DNA of 64,000 nt from Flavobacteriaceae bacterium (GCA_030683815.1 JAUXPJ010000012.1:1-64000); one strand, 5' to 3'; counted from the stretch's first letter, positions 1 to 9,589 are shown. The notes: generated by a model from the letters alone, not told the origin. Program-made: numbers and translations.

Positions 1-114
1 ATAAAATTATCTAAAGATTATTCATTTGACTTTTTTTATTGGCTATTTTTCAATGAATTTTCTATCAATAATTTTGATAGACCAAAACCAAACTTAATAA
101 ATTTAAAGTTTTAA
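1..114 (+). CDS. C-terminal tail of an unidentified protein (5' end outside window)
   Basis: A reading frame is open from base 1 to a TAA at 112-114, giving 37 residues rich in aromatic and Asn/Lys residues. It converges on aroB with a 20-base gap. I do not recognise the family from this fragment. An open frame from the edge could also be chance in AT-rich DNA, but it fills the space up to aroB and its composition looks coding. Confidence 0.4.
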   Translation: MKLSKDYSFDFFYWLFFNEFSINNFDRPKPNLINLKF

Positions 115-134
115 AAAATCTTTTTCAGCAAACC

Positions 135-1196
135 CTAAATAAGATAATAATTGATCCCTTCTTCTATTAATTCTTGTGATACTTCACAATCAATTAAAGC
201 TTGTTCAGGTGCTTTTAATAAAACGAACATCACTTTACCAAGTTGATTTTTTTTATCGTGGCTCAATAGAGATATGATTTCGTTAATTTCATTTTTATCA
301 ACCTTTATTTTTCCGTAAAATTGATGAACGAATTGTTTTAAACCTTCTGTAATATCCAATGGAAAATGAAACATTTTATAGGATATAAACAATTCGACTA
401 CCATTCCGATAGCGATGGCTTCTCCGTGATTTAAACTATTTTTTTTATCTAAGAAATAACTCTCGAATGCATGTCCGATGGTGTGGCCGAAATTTAAAAT
501 TTTTCGCAAGTTTTTTTCGTAAAAATCGGCCTGAACAATTTCATTTTTGATGTGAATTGAACTATGAATTAAATTAATTATATTATTGTTATTGAGCTCT
601 TTATCATCCATTATTTCATTCCAAAGTTTAATATTAGAAATAAAGCCATATTTAATTACTTCTGCCAGTCCGCATTTAAATTCACGCTGAGGTAAAGTGT
701 TTAAATAATCTTCATCAATTAAAACCATTTCCGGATTAGAAAAAACACCTATTATATTTTTTAAATTACCAAAATCAACGCCGGTTTTTCCGCCAACAGA
801 AGCATCAACCATTGATAATAAAGAGGTTGGAATATTGATAAATCGTATTCCTCTTTTGTAGGTTGAAGCTACAAACCCTCCCAAATCAGTTACCATTCCG
901 CCACCTAAATTAATCAGTAAACTATTTCGATCGGCGCCGTATAATAATAATTCATTCCAAACCTGAGAACAAGTATTTAAATTCTTCGATATTTCTCCTG
1001 ATGAAATTGTAATCACTTCAAAAGGAATGGCAGAATCAAATTTACTCTTAAATACTGATAAACAATTAGTTAATGTATTTTCATCAACCAAAATAAATAG
1101 TTTACTAATCTTTTGATCTTCAATAAATTGAATCAATTTTTTATAAGATTCACTACTGAAAAACACCTTAAAGGAATCGGATTGAATATTATTCAT
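135..1196 (-). CDS. aroB: 3-dehydroquinate synthase
   Basis: It converts DAHP to 3-dehydroquinate, the second step of the cytosolic shikimate pathway, using NAD and a divalent metal. The 353-residue length is typical. Visible signatures are the nucleotide-binding stretch GGGMVTDLGGF (about residues 98-108), the SVGGKTGVD segment (about 133-141), and the metal ligands in GLAEVIKYG (E near 179), NFGHTIGH (H near 238) and NHGEA (H near 257). It is divergent from the proline dehydrogenase gene across an 87-bp gap. The shikimate kinase gene aroK lies near 59 kb in the same window, so the pathway is dispersed. Nothing unusual is seen. Confidence 0.97.
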   Translation of the reverse strand: MNNIQSDSFKVFFSSESYKKLIQFIEDQKISKLFILVDENTLTNCLSVFKSKFDSAIPFEVITISSGEISKNLNTCSQVWNELLLYGADRNSLLINLGGGMVTDLGGFVASTYKRGIRFINIPTSLLSMVDASVGGKTGVDFGNLKNIIGVFSNPEMVLIDEDYLNTLPQREFKCGLAEVIKYGFISNIKLWNEIMDDKELNNNNIINLIHSSIHIKNEIVQADFYEKNLRKILNFGHTIGHAFESYFLDKKNSLNHGEAIAIGMVVELFISYKMFHFPLDITEGLKQFVHQFYGKIKVDKNEINEIISLLSHDKKNQLGKVMFVLLKAPEQALIDCEVSQELIEEGINYYLI

Positions 1197-1232
1197 TTTT
1201 TACTGATTTTAATTACAAATTACGCAGAAATA

Positions 1233-1265
1233 TTTGATTAAATAAAGCCTTTCTAAGTATCTTTG
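1233..1265 (+). promoter_or_regulatory. Bacteroidota-type promoter for proline dehydrogenase
   Basis: TTTG at 1233-1236 and TATCTTTG at 1258-1265 are separated by 21 nt and match the -33/-7 pattern of the phylum. The -7 element contains the TTG at 1263 that could be read as a start codon. Transcription should begin near 1272, so translation must start at the downstream ATG at 1284. Confidence 0.65.
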
Positions 1266-1283
1266 AAAAAAATAAACATTACA

Positions 1284-2453
1284 ATGGAAAATATATTTAA
1301 TAATACACAAGTAGCGTTCGAAATCAAGTCAGATTCAGAACTTAATAGAGCCTACTATTTATTTGAAATGATTAAGCGAGAATCACTCGTAAAAATAGGA
1401 ACTTCCCTTACAAAGTTAGCATTAGCGACGCATTTGCCTATTGAAGGAATTATCAGAGCAACTGTTTTCGATCATTTTTGCGGCGGTGTCACGGAAGACG
1501 ACTGTAAGCCTGTAATTGACAAAATGTACACGAAAAATGTGCATACTATTTTAGATTATTCAGTGGAAGGAAAGGAAGAAGAAGCCGTTTTTGATGAAGC
1601 CATGAATAAAACAATTGAGATTGTCAAAAGAGCTAAAAATGAAAAAAGTATTCCGTTTGCTGTTTTTAAGCCAACAGGATTAGGTCGATTAGAAATCTAC
1701 CAAATGGTTACTGAAGGCAAAACGCTGAATGAAAGTGAAAAAACAGAGTGGGAAAAAGTAGTAAATCGCTATGAAAAAGTCAGCAAAGCTGCTTTTGAAA
1801 ATAATGTTCCTTTGATGATTGATGCTGAAGAAACTTGGATGCAAAAAGCTGCAGATGATTTAATTGAATCAATGATGGAAAAGTACAACAAAGAAAAAGC
1901 AATTATTTTTGGCACTTTACAATTATATCGTTGGGATCGATTAGATTATTTGAAAGGATTACATCAACGTGCCAAAGAAAAAGGATTTATTATCGGAATG
2001 AAATTGGTTCGCGGGGCTTATATGGAAAAAGAACGCGACCGCGCTCAAAAAACGGGTTACAAAGATCCTATTTGCGCTGATAAAACCGCAACGGACAAAA
2101 TGTATAATGATGTTTTGACTTATATGATTGAAAACATTAAGGATATGGCGATTTATAATGGAACTCACAACGAAGAAAGTTCTTATCTGTTGATGGATTT
2201 AATCGCTAAAAATGGCTTGGCTAAAAATGATCAAAGAGTATGGTTTGGTCAATTATACGGTATGAGTGATCATATTTCTTATAATTTAGCCAAACTAGGT
2301 TACAATGTTTCCAAATATTTACCATTTGGCCCGGTGCGTGATGTGATGCCTTACTTAATTCGAAGAGCAGAAGAAAATACTTCTGTAGCCGGACAAACCA
2401 GCAGAGAATTAAATTTACTGAGAACAGAAAGAAAACGAAGAGGGCTAGATTGA
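1284..2453 (+). CDS. Proline dehydrogenase (FAD-dependent, monofunctional)
   Basis: It oxidises proline to pyrroline-5-carboxylate with FAD, the first step of proline catabolism. At 389 residues it is a stand-alone ProDH rather than the PutA fusion. The C-terminal substrate and flavin signature YLIRRAEENTSVAGQ is present, and the central barrel region reads typically (DHFCGGV, PFAVFKPTG, KLVRGAYMEKER). I chose the ATG at 1284 because the upstream in-frame TTG at 1263 lies inside the -7 promoter element and because family members begin with the same MENIF-type sequence. One base separates its stop codon from the next gene, suggesting co-transcription. Confidence 0.95.
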   Translation: MENIFNNTQVAFEIKSDSELNRAYYLFEMIKRESLVKIGTSLTKLALATHLPIEGIIRATVFDHFCGGVTEDDCKPVIDKMYTKNVHTILDYSVEGKEEEAVFDEAMNKTIEIVKRAKNEKSIPFAVFKPTGLGRLEIYQMVTEGKTLNESEKTEWEKVVNRYEKVSKAAFENNVPLMIDAEETWMQKAADDLIESMMEKYNKEKAIIFGTLQLYRWDRLDYLKGLHQRAKEKGFIIGMKLVRGAYMEKERDRAQKTGYKDPICADKTATDKMYNDVLTYMIENIKDMAIYNGTHNEESSYLLMDLIAKNGLAKNDQRVWFGQLYGMSDHISYNLAKLGYNVSKYLPFGPVRDVMPYLIRRAEENTSVAGQTSRELNLLRTERKRRGLD

Positions 2454-2454
2454 T

Positions 2455-3708
2455 ATGATTTTATTAACATCAATAAGCGCAAGAATGCTGTTATTTATAG
2501 CAGTTATTCTTGTGCTTGATGTTTATACATTCTTCGGATTAAAGTGGCTTTTCAAAAATTCAAAAAAGAAAAAGTTGTTTTATTTGCTGTTTTTTGGGGC
2601 GGTTATTTTAAGCTATATCGGTTTGCTTAATATGTATTTTTACTTCAGAGAAACTATTAATAACACCCTCATTTCAAATTTATTAAGAGGATTTTTCTTT
2701 TCTTTTTTTGCATTTAAGTTACTGATGGTTATCTTTTTAGTATTCAATGATCTTCTGAGAATTGTCAGTTTGATCTTTGATGTTATTCTTAATTTTTTCA
2801 ATACTAAACCAAAAAAGGTTGAATTAAAATCAAGAAGAAGATTTATTACTCAAGTGGGTTTAGTGATAGCCAGTATTCCGTTTACTTCACTTTTATACGG
2901 TATTACTTTGGGAAAATATAATTTTAAAGTGATCAAACATGCGTTAAAATTTAAAACACTGCCAAAATCTTTTGATAAATTTAAAATAGTTCATATTTCT
3001 GATATCCATGCCGGTAGTTTTGATAATTTAGAAAGCGTTCAGGAAGGAATTGATTTAATTCAAGCACAAAATCCCGATATCATACTTCTTAGTGGCGATT
3101 TAGTCAATAATAATGCTAGAGAAATAGAACCCTATATTTCGATGTTCAAATCGCTAAAAGCACCTCACGGAAAGTTTGCTGTATTAGGAAATCACGATTA
3201 TGGTGATTATAAACAGTGGAATTCAATCCATGAAAAAGAAGAAAATTTAAAAAAACTGTTTGCTTATTTTGATGAAATGAATTTCAAACTCCTCAATAAC
3301 TCCAATGAAATCATCACCAAAGAAAATGAATCTATTGCTATCGTTGGTGTTGAGAACTGGGGCAAACCGCCATTTCCGCAAAAAGGCGATTTAGAAAAAG
3401 CGCTTCAAAACACCTCAGAACATTTTAAAATATTACTTTCACACGATCCCACCCATTGGGATTTGCAAGTCAAAAATCATCCATCAAATATTGCTCTGAC
3501 ACTTTCCGGTCACACGCACGGAATGCAGTTTGGTGTAGAAATTCCCGGAATTAAATGGAGTCCGGTAAAATACGTTTATCCATACTGGGCCGGATTATAT
3601 CGCTTTAATAATAAATATTTAAATGTCAATAGAGGATTTGGTTTTCTTGGTTATCCAGGAAGAGTTGGGATTTGGCCGGAAATCACCCTTATTGAATTAA
3701 ATTCTTAA
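2455..3708 (+). CDS. Membrane-anchored metallophosphoesterase (YkuE/YaeI-like)
   Basis: This is a calcineurin-like phosphoesterase of 417 residues. The N-terminal third has about four hydrophobic segments (near 8-28, 40-62, 75-105 and 130-150). The catalytic domain carries the metal-binding motifs in order: HISDIHAG, LSGDLVN, LGNHDYGD, LLSHDPT and LSGHTHGMQFG. The family includes UDP-diacylglucosamine and other phospholipid-headgroup hydrolases, but the substrate here cannot be told from sequence. The start codon is 1 base after the proline dehydrogenase stop, so the two genes probably share a transcript. Confidence 0.9.
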   Translation: MILLTSISARMLLFIAVILVLDVYTFFGLKWLFKNSKKKKLFYLLFFGAVILSYIGLLNMYFYFRETINNTLISNLLRGFFFSFFAFKLLMVIFLVFNDLLRIVSLIFDVILNFFNTKPKKVELKSRRRFITQVGLVIASIPFTSLLYGITLGKYNFKVIKHALKFKTLPKSFDKFKIVHISDIHAGSFDNLESVQEGIDLIQAQNPDIILLSGDLVNNNAREIEPYISMFKSLKAPHGKFAVLGNHDYGDYKQWNSIHEKEENLKKLFAYFDEMNFKLLNNSNEIITKENESIAIVGVENWGKPPFPQKGDLEKALQNTSEHFKILLSHDPTHWDLQVKNHPSNIALTLSGHTHGMQFGVEIPGIKWSPVKYVYPYWAGLYRFNNKYLNVNRGFGFLGYPGRVGIWPEITLIELNS

Positions 3709-3747
3709 AATAAAGGGACTTATTCCTAAAATACCGTTTTAAATGAC

Positions 3748-3755
3748 TACTTTTG
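3748..3755 (+). promoter_or_regulatory. -7 promoter element (TACTTTTG) of typA
   Basis: A perfect TAnnTTTG element sits 19 bases before the typA ATG, implying a short leader. No clear TTG is visible at the expected -33 position, so only the -7 box is called. Confidence 0.5.
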
Positions 3756-3774
3756 CAACCTCAAAAAAAGGTAT

Positions 3775-5550
3775 ATGCAATCAATTAGAAATGTGGCTAT
3801 TATAGCACACGTTGACCACGGAAAAACAACATTGGTAGATAAAATTATCGATCAAGCTAAAATTTTGGATGAACGTAAAGTTCATACTGATTTATTACTT
3901 GACAGTAACGATTTAGAACGCGAAAGAGGAATTACAATTTTATCTAAAAATGTTTCTGTTACTTATAAAGGTGTAAAAATCAATGTAATTGACACTCCCG
4001 GTCACTCCGATTTTGGAGGTGAGGTAGAGCGTGTTTTAAAAATGGCAGATGGCGTTTTATTGTTGGTTGATGCCTTTGAAGGACCCATGCCACAAACCCG
4101 ATTTGTACTTGGAAAATCCATTGAATTAGGATTAAAACCAATTGTAGTCATCAATAAAGTTGATAAAGTAAACTGCACACCAGACTTAGTTCACGAGCAT
4201 GTTTTTGATTTGATGTTTGCGTTAGATGCCTCTGAAGATCAGCTTAATTTTAAAACCATTTATGGCTCTGCAAAACATGGTTGGATGAATACTGATTGGC
4301 AACATCAAACAGACAATATCCTTCCGTTATTAGATGCTATTCTTGAAGAAATACCAGAAGCACCTTACCGCAAAGGAACACCACAAATGCAAATTACCTC
4401 TTTGGATTTTTCTTCTTTCACCGGAAGAATCGCAATTGGACGTGTTTTTAGAGGTGATTTGGAAGAAGCTAAAGATTATATGCTTTGCAAAAAAGATGGC
4501 TCACAAACTAAAGTAAGAATTAAAGAACTTCATGTATTTGAAGGTCTTGGAAAATCTAAAGTTTCCAATGTAAGAAGTGGCGATATTTGTGCCATTACCG
4601 GACTTGATAATTTTGAAATTGGTGATACCATTGCAGATATTAATGAACCCGAAGCTTTGCCAAGAATTTCTATTGATGAGCCTACGATGAGTATGTTATT
4701 TACGATTAACAATTCTCCTTTTTATGGTAAAGATGGTAAGTTCGTAACTTCTAGACATTTGAGAGATCGTCTATTTAAAGAAACTGAAAAAAACTTGGCA
4801 TTGCGCGTCGAAGAAACAGATACAGAAGAAAAATTCAATGTTTTTGGCAGAGGTATTTTGCATCTTTCAGTTTTAATTGAAACCATGCGCAGAGAAGGAT
4901 ATGAGCTGCAAGTGGGAAGACCCCAAGTAATCATAAAAGAAATTAACGGCAAAAAACATGAACCTTATGAAATTTTGGTGATTGATGTGCCAGAATCCGG
5001 AGCCAGTAAAGCTATTAATTTAGTGACTTTACGAAAAGGTGATCTTTTAGTTATGGAGCCTAAAGGCGATTTACAACATTTAGAATTTGATATTCCTTCG
5101 CGTAGTTTAATCGGTTTAAGAAATAAACTTTTAACAGCTACACAAGGAGAAGCCATCATTAACCACAGATTAAGGGGATTTGATGTTCATAAAGGCGATT
5201 TAAGCCCTAATTTAAACGGAGCCATTATATCTACAGAAACAGGAAAAGCAACTGCTTATGCTATTGACAGATTACAAGATAGAGGTAAATTTTTTATAGA
5301 TCCTAATCAAGAAATTTATAAAGGTCAGGTAGTTGGTGAAACTAACAGACAGGAAGATATGGCGGTAAATCTCATCAAAGGAAAAAAATTGAGTAACGTT
5401 AGAGCATCTGGTACCGATGAAAGTGCTAAAATTTTTCCAAAAACAGATTTTTCTTTAGAAGAATATATGGAATACATCAAAGATGATGAATACCTTGAAA
5501 TTACACCTAAGACCATGCGATTGCGAAAAATAAATTTCACCGGAAATTAA
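3775..5550 (+). CDS. typA: Ribosome-associated translational GTPase TypA/BipA
   Basis: It is an EF-G-like GTPase that binds ribosomes and assists 50S assembly and stress adaptation. It has 591 residues, near the usual 600. The N-terminal G domain shows AHVDHGKTTL (G1), RGITI (G2), DTPGH (G3) and NKVD (G4). EF-G-like domains and the BipA C-terminal domain follow, including the SRSLIGLRNKLLT and GTDES segments. It is monocistronic, with its own promoter and a terminator directly after it. Confidence 0.97.
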   Translation: MQSIRNVAIIAHVDHGKTTLVDKIIDQAKILDERKVHTDLLLDSNDLERERGITILSKNVSVTYKGVKINVIDTPGHSDFGGEVERVLKMADGVLLLVDAFEGPMPQTRFVLGKSIELGLKPIVVINKVDKVNCTPDLVHEHVFDLMFALDASEDQLNFKTIYGSAKHGWMNTDWQHQTDNILPLLDAILEEIPEAPYRKGTPQMQITSLDFSSFTGRIAIGRVFRGDLEEAKDYMLCKKDGSQTKVRIKELHVFEGLGKSKVSNVRSGDICAITGLDNFEIGDTIADINEPEALPRISIDEPTMSMLFTINNSPFYGKDGKFVTSRHLRDRLFKETEKNLALRVEETDTEEKFNVFGRGILHLSVLIETMRREGYELQVGRPQVIIKEINGKKHEPYEILVIDVPESGASKAINLVTLRKGDLLVMEPKGDLQHLEFDIPSRSLIGLRNKLLTATQGEAIINHRLRGFDVHKGDLSPNLNGAIISTETGKATAYAIDRLQDRGKFFIDPNQEIYKGQVVGETNRQEDMAVNLIKGKKLSNVRASGTDESAKIFPKTDFSLEEYMEYIKDDEYLEITPKTMRLRKINFTGN

Positions 5551-5559
5551 AATTAAAAA

Positions 5560-5583
5560 GCTGTAAGAGATTACGGCTTTTTT
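5560..5583 (+). terminator. Rho-independent terminator of typA
   Basis: A 7-bp stem (GCTGTAA with TTACGGC, one G-U wobble), a GAGA loop and a run of six T start 10 bases after the typA stop. Confidence 0.8.
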
Positions 5584-5630
5584 GTTATTGTAAATTGTTT
5601 TAATATTGTAGACAGATAAATATCTTGTAT

Positions 5631-8060
5631 ATGAATTTTTTAAATAAAATTACATCCTTTCGTTTTTACATTATTCTTGTATTAGCTTTTGCACTGAGTT
5701 TATGGATTGCCAATTTTGGAGGTTTTTTTGGTTTGCAATCTAAAGGAGTTGTTTTTGAAAACTTTTTTTCACTCGCTCTGTATTCCTTTATTAATAATTT
5801 CTTTTTCGGTATTTTAGTCGGACTTTTATTTCTTCCGCTGTATTTAATTCTTCTTAAAAAAAGTGAAGCTATTGCCCTAAAAATTATAGGATTTATTTTT
5901 GTAATTCTATTAATTATTGAGCTTTCTTTAATAAAATACAATTTAATAACACTTATTTTATTGGGAGCAGATTTATTAGGCTATTCATGGAGTGATATCA
6001 CCGCTACAGCATCGGCATCTAACGAATATAACCTGGCATTTCTTTGGCCATTTTTTGTTTTACCCATTTTAGTTTATTTACTGTTTAAACTTTTACAAAA
6101 AATTTTATCCGAAAAAATTGTCGGGCTGGTTTTTGTTGTATTTTCATCCTTGATAATTATTATAAAATTCTCTATATCACAAGTTTCCGCAAAAGAAAAT
6201 CAAAATAAATTTTCATTTTTAGTCAGTGATATTTTTAGGGTTTTGGGCGAGCAAAACAGCGGTTCAAACTTTGAAATAAATCCGGATAAACCTTATCCTT
6301 TATTACAAAATATTGAAAATACCCAAGATGTTTTAGGGGCATTTTTTAATGAAAATTCAGAAAAACCCAATATTGTTATTTTAATAATTGAAGGATTAGG
6401 TAGAAATTTTACCGGTATTGATGCTGAGTACAGCGGATTTACACCTTTTTTAGATTCACTGCAGCAACAATCTTTGTATTGGAAAAATGCAGTAAGTATA
6501 ACCGGAAGAACTTTTGGGGTAATTCCATCCATTTTAGGCTCGTTACCGTTAGGAAATGAAGGTTTTTTAGAAGTGAAAGAAACGCCATCACACATTTCAT
6601 TAATTACTGCTTTAAAAGAATTGAATTACACATCTTCATTTTATACCGGAAGTGATTCCGGTTTTGACAGAACCATTAACTTTTTTGATTATAATGGAAT
6701 TGATTTAGTGGTTGATCAAAAATCATTTGGTGAGGAATATGCAAAAACTGAAGCCAATGAAGGCGGATTTTCTTGGGGTTATGCTGATGGTGAATTGTAT
6801 AAGAAAGCACTGTCAATGTTGGATTCACAGACAAAACCACGATTAGATATTTATTTAACGGTTACCAATCACGAGCCATTTAATTTTCCAAATAGAGCAT
6901 CATATCTTAAAAAAGTTGAGAATTTGGTCAAGAGTAATCAATACAATAACAATCAGAAAACAGTCATTAAAAAAAGTCCGGAAATTTTTGCCAGTTTGAT
7001 GTATGTTGATCAATCTTTAAAAGAGCTGTTTAAAGGATATCAAAAGAGGGCAGATTATTCCAACACTATTTTTATCATAACCGGAGATCATCGATTAATT
7101 CCAATTCCGCAAAAAGATAATTTAAGCAGATTTCATGTTCCGTTAATAATCTATAGTCCATTATTAAAACAGCCCAAACAATTTGAATCTATAGTGTCAC
7201 ATGATGATATTACTCCGAGTATTATCTCATTTTTACATCATAGATATGGTTTTGATGGATTAAAAAAAACTGCTTGGTTAAGTGCCGGTTTAGACACTGT
7301 CAGTACTTTTAGAGGAACGAAGGAAATTCCGTTAATGCGCTATAAAGGAGCTATCAACGACTTTGTCTACAAAAATTATTTTTATACAGATAATACCTTA
7401 TATCAAATCGATAAAGATTTTAATTTAACAAAAATATCAGATCCTAAAATAGAAGATGAAGTAAAAAATTCATTTCAAAAGAATAAGAATCTCAATCAAT
7501 ATTTAGTTTCTCAAAATAAAATTTATCCTGATTCATTAAAAACATTTAAAATTCAAAGATTTGAATTTACTCAGAAACAACAAAAATTTATTGAAGGTCT
7601 GACAAAAGATAAAAATCCTGATGAGCAATTTATGATTGCCCGTGAGTTGGCTCATAACGGTAAAAGGGAAGATGCTCGTTTAATTTGCAACTATATTCTA
7701 AATGAATATCCAAACTTTAGCGATGTGCGTATTTTAAAGGGACGGACACTGGCTTGGGATGGTAAATATGAAGAAGCTGAAATAGAATTTTTGAAAGTAA
7801 TTAAAAAAAATCCATATTACGATGATGCTTATTTAGCTATATTAGATTTATATTGGTGGAGTGAAAAAGAAGAAAAGTCTGTAAAACTCCTAAAAAAAGA
7901 AATGTTGATGAATATTACAAATCCGGAAATAAGTTTTAAATTGGCTAAAGCAAACTATAGAACCAATCATGTGGCAAGAGCAAAAACAATATTAGACAGT
8001 ATCATTAAAAATTATCCGAAAAATCAAGAGTTCAAAAATTTTAGAGAATCTATAAAGTAA
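5631..8060 (+). CDS. LtaS/MdoB-like sulfatase-fold transferase or hydrolase with C-terminal TPR repeats
   Basis: The protein has 809 residues. About five membrane segments lie in residues 1-190. An alkaline-phosphatase-fold domain follows with NIVILIIEGLGR (metal site), SITGRTFGVIPS (candidate Thr nucleophile), YTGSDSGFDR, TVTNHEPF and ITGDHRLIP (metal site). TPR repeats fill about 640-800. Relatives move or hydrolyse phosphoglycerol or phosphoethanolamine groups on envelope glycans outside the inner membrane. I start at the ATG at 5631; a TTG two codons upstream is less likely. The next gene follows after 6 bases and has a TPR module resembling this one, so the two products probably work together. 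The substrate is unknown. Confidence 0.85.
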   Translation: MNFLNKITSFRFYIILVLAFALSLWIANFGGFFGLQSKGVVFENFFSLALYSFINNFFFGILVGLLFLPLYLILLKKSEAIALKIIGFIFVILLIIELSLIKYNLITLILLGADLLGYSWSDITATASASNEYNLAFLWPFFVLPILVYLLFKLLQKILSEKIVGLVFVVFSSLIIIIKFSISQVSAKENQNKFSFLVSDIFRVLGEQNSGSNFEINPDKPYPLLQNIENTQDVLGAFFNENSEKPNIVILIIEGLGRNFTGIDAEYSGFTPFLDSLQQQSLYWKNAVSITGRTFGVIPSILGSLPLGNEGFLEVKETPSHISLITALKELNYTSSFYTGSDSGFDRTINFFDYNGIDLVVDQKSFGEEYAKTEANEGGFSWGYADGELYKKALSMLDSQTKPRLDIYLTVTNHEPFNFPNRASYLKKVENLVKSNQYNNNQKTVIKKSPEIFASLMYVDQSLKELFKGYQKRADYSNTIFIITGDHRLIPIPQKDNLSRFHVPLIIYSPLLKQPKQFESIVSHDDITPSIISFLHHRYGFDGLKKTAWLSAGLDTVSTFRGTKEIPLMRYKGAINDFVYKNYFYTDNTLYQIDKDFNLTKISDPKIEDEVKNSFQKNKNLNQYLVSQNKIYPDSLKTFKIQRFEFTQKQQKFIEGLTKDKNPDEQFMIARELAHNGKREDARLICNYILNEYPNFSDVRILKGRTLAWDGKYEEAEIEFLKVIKKNPYYDDAYLAILDLYWWSEKEEKSVKLLKKEMLMNITNPEISFKLAKANYRTNHVARAKTILDSIIKNYPKNQEFKNFRESIK

Positions 8061-8066
8061 TTTATT

Positions 8067-9329
8067 TTGAAAAAAAATCTTTCCACTTTCGTTTTATCGT
8101 TATTATTAACAAATCTTATTTATGCACAAGATCCTGTTTTTCAAGGAAATCCGGATCGCTCTTTTGCAAATGCCCGGGAGCTGGCTTTTAATCAAGAGCG
8201 CGCAAAAGCACAAGATACTTTACGATTCATTTTAACGAAATATCCTAATTATCATGATATTAGAGCATTTTTAGCAAGTACTTATTCTTGGGATAAAAAA
8301 TACAGGGAAGCACGCACTGAATTTGACTATGTACTTCGAAATGCTCCCAAAAGAAAAGATACTTGGGTTGCCGCTATCAACAATGAATTATGGGGTAATG
8401 AGTCCCAAAGAGCCTTAGAAAAAGTGAATGATGCACTGATACATTTTGAAAATGATGAGGATTTGTTATATTTAAAAGCTAAATCATTAGAAAATAATAG
8501 GAGGGAAGAAGATGCTTTATTGGTTTTAAATGACTTGACAAAGCAAAATCCTGAAAATCAAAAAGTGCAAGATTATATAATTTCTTTAACTCATAAAATC
8601 AGTTATAATTCTGTTGGAATTAGCACTTCATTAAATCTGTATTCTGATGTTTTTGATCCGGCTCAAGAATATGCAGTTAAAATTGGGCGTAAAACCAAAT
8701 ACGGCAGTATCATAGGAAGAATTAATGTCAATGACAGATTTAATAAAACCGGAGTTCAATTTGAAGTGGATGCTTATCCAAAAATAGCAAAAGGCGTTTA
8801 CGGCTATTTGAATTTTGGTTATTCAAACACTAAGTTGTTCCCGGATTATAGACATGGAGGAGAATTACATTTTTCATTACCATACAGCATGGATGCTTCT
8901 TTTGGTTATAGAGCATTGCATTTTGACACCAGTACAACTCTGATGTACACAGGTTCATTAGGTTTGTACAAAGGAAATTATTACTTCTATTTCAGACCTT
9001 ATTTTACACCAAAAGAAGGAGTAGGAACCAGCAAGTCTGGAACAATCAATATCAGAAAATATAAATCGGATGAAGATAATTATGTAGGGATTTCATTCGG
9101 AATGGGTTATTCACCGCAAATTAATGATTTTGACCCTGTTCTCAATCAAAATATTATTATTGATTTAAAATCACAATCGGGTGGTTTGAGCTATTTTTTC
9201 ACTTCAAAAAATAAAAAACATGCTTGGGGAACTAAGTTTGGAATAACACATCGTGAAAATAGTTTTAGGCCGGATACTTATATTTGGATTTATTCATTCG
9301 GACTTAATTATGAGGTGCGTTTTAGATAA
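8067..9329 (+). CDS. YaiO-type outer-membrane beta-barrel protein with N-terminal TPR module
   Basis: A signal peptide (MKKNLSTFVLSLLLTNLIYAQ, cut near residue 21) starts at a TTG at 8067; no nearby ATG would keep it. TPR repeats occupy about residues 25-180. A C-terminal barrel region of alternating beta strands (about 185-420) ends in an aromatic/Arg tail (NYEVRFR), typical of outer-membrane proteins. The arrangement recalls PgaA and YaiO, in which a periplasmic TPR region accompanies a barrel linked to polysaccharide export. The gene is 6 bases after the sulfatase-fold gene and almost certainly in its operon. The function is inferred, not shown. Confidence 0.8.
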   Translation: MKKNLSTFVLSLLLTNLIYAQDPVFQGNPDRSFANARELAFNQERAKAQDTLRFILTKYPNYHDIRAFLASTYSWDKKYREARTEFDYVLRNAPKRKDTWVAAINNELWGNESQRALEKVNDALIHFENDEDLLYLKAKSLENNRREEDALLVLNDLTKQNPENQKVQDYIISLTHKISYNSVGISTSLNLYSDVFDPAQEYAVKIGRKTKYGSIIGRINVNDRFNKTGVQFEVDAYPKIAKGVYGYLNFGYSNTKLFPDYRHGGELHFSLPYSMDASFGYRALHFDTSTTLMYTGSLGLYKGNYYFYFRPYFTPKEGVGTSKSGTINIRKYKSDEDNYVGISFGMGYSPQINDFDPVLNQNIIIDLKSQSGGLSYFFTSKNKKHAWGTKFGITHRENSFRPDTYIWIYSFGLNYEVRFR

Positions 9330-9501
9330 CTAATTAAATTAAATCACGGATAAATACACCCTCCGATTCGCGGGATTGTTCAACATACCAATTTTCATAT
9401 ACTTCGTTATGGAAATCGGAGTTTCACGAATAAGAAAAACACATTTTAGTATCATATTAATCTATAAAATTCAGTGTATTTTCAATTAATAGGGCCTTAA
9501 T

Positions 9502-9513
9502 TTAGTCGTCTAA
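9502..9513 (+). promoter_or_regulatory. Candidate ECF-sigma promoter motif upstream of the YceI gene
   Basis: TTAGTCGTCTAA lies 76 bases before the YceI start. The same 12 bases occur, correctly oriented, 36 bases before the ECF sigma gene at 29751-29762. The CGTC core resembles the -10 element of many ECF promoters. The 260-bp gap before YceI also holds a loose inverted repeat (CTCCGATT 9361-9368 with AATCGGAG 9414-9421) and nothing else that I recognise. Confidence 0.45.
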
Positions 9514-9589
9514 TCTTAAAGTAAACTTATCCATTTAAGCTACATTAAGAATTAAAAAATTAATCTAAAAATTATTAAATACGACTACA

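Noticed and set aside
1263-1283. Seven-codon N-terminal extension of proline dehydrogenase from a TTG
   Set aside because: The TTG lies inside the TATCTTTG -7 promoter element, and the ATG at 1284 gives the family-typical N-terminus.
1959-2168. Antisense frame inside proline dehydrogenase
   Set aside because: Shadow of a strongly supported gene; no recognisable protein, no promoter. The same applies to the other antisense frames within typA, thrA, clpB, glyA and rmuC.
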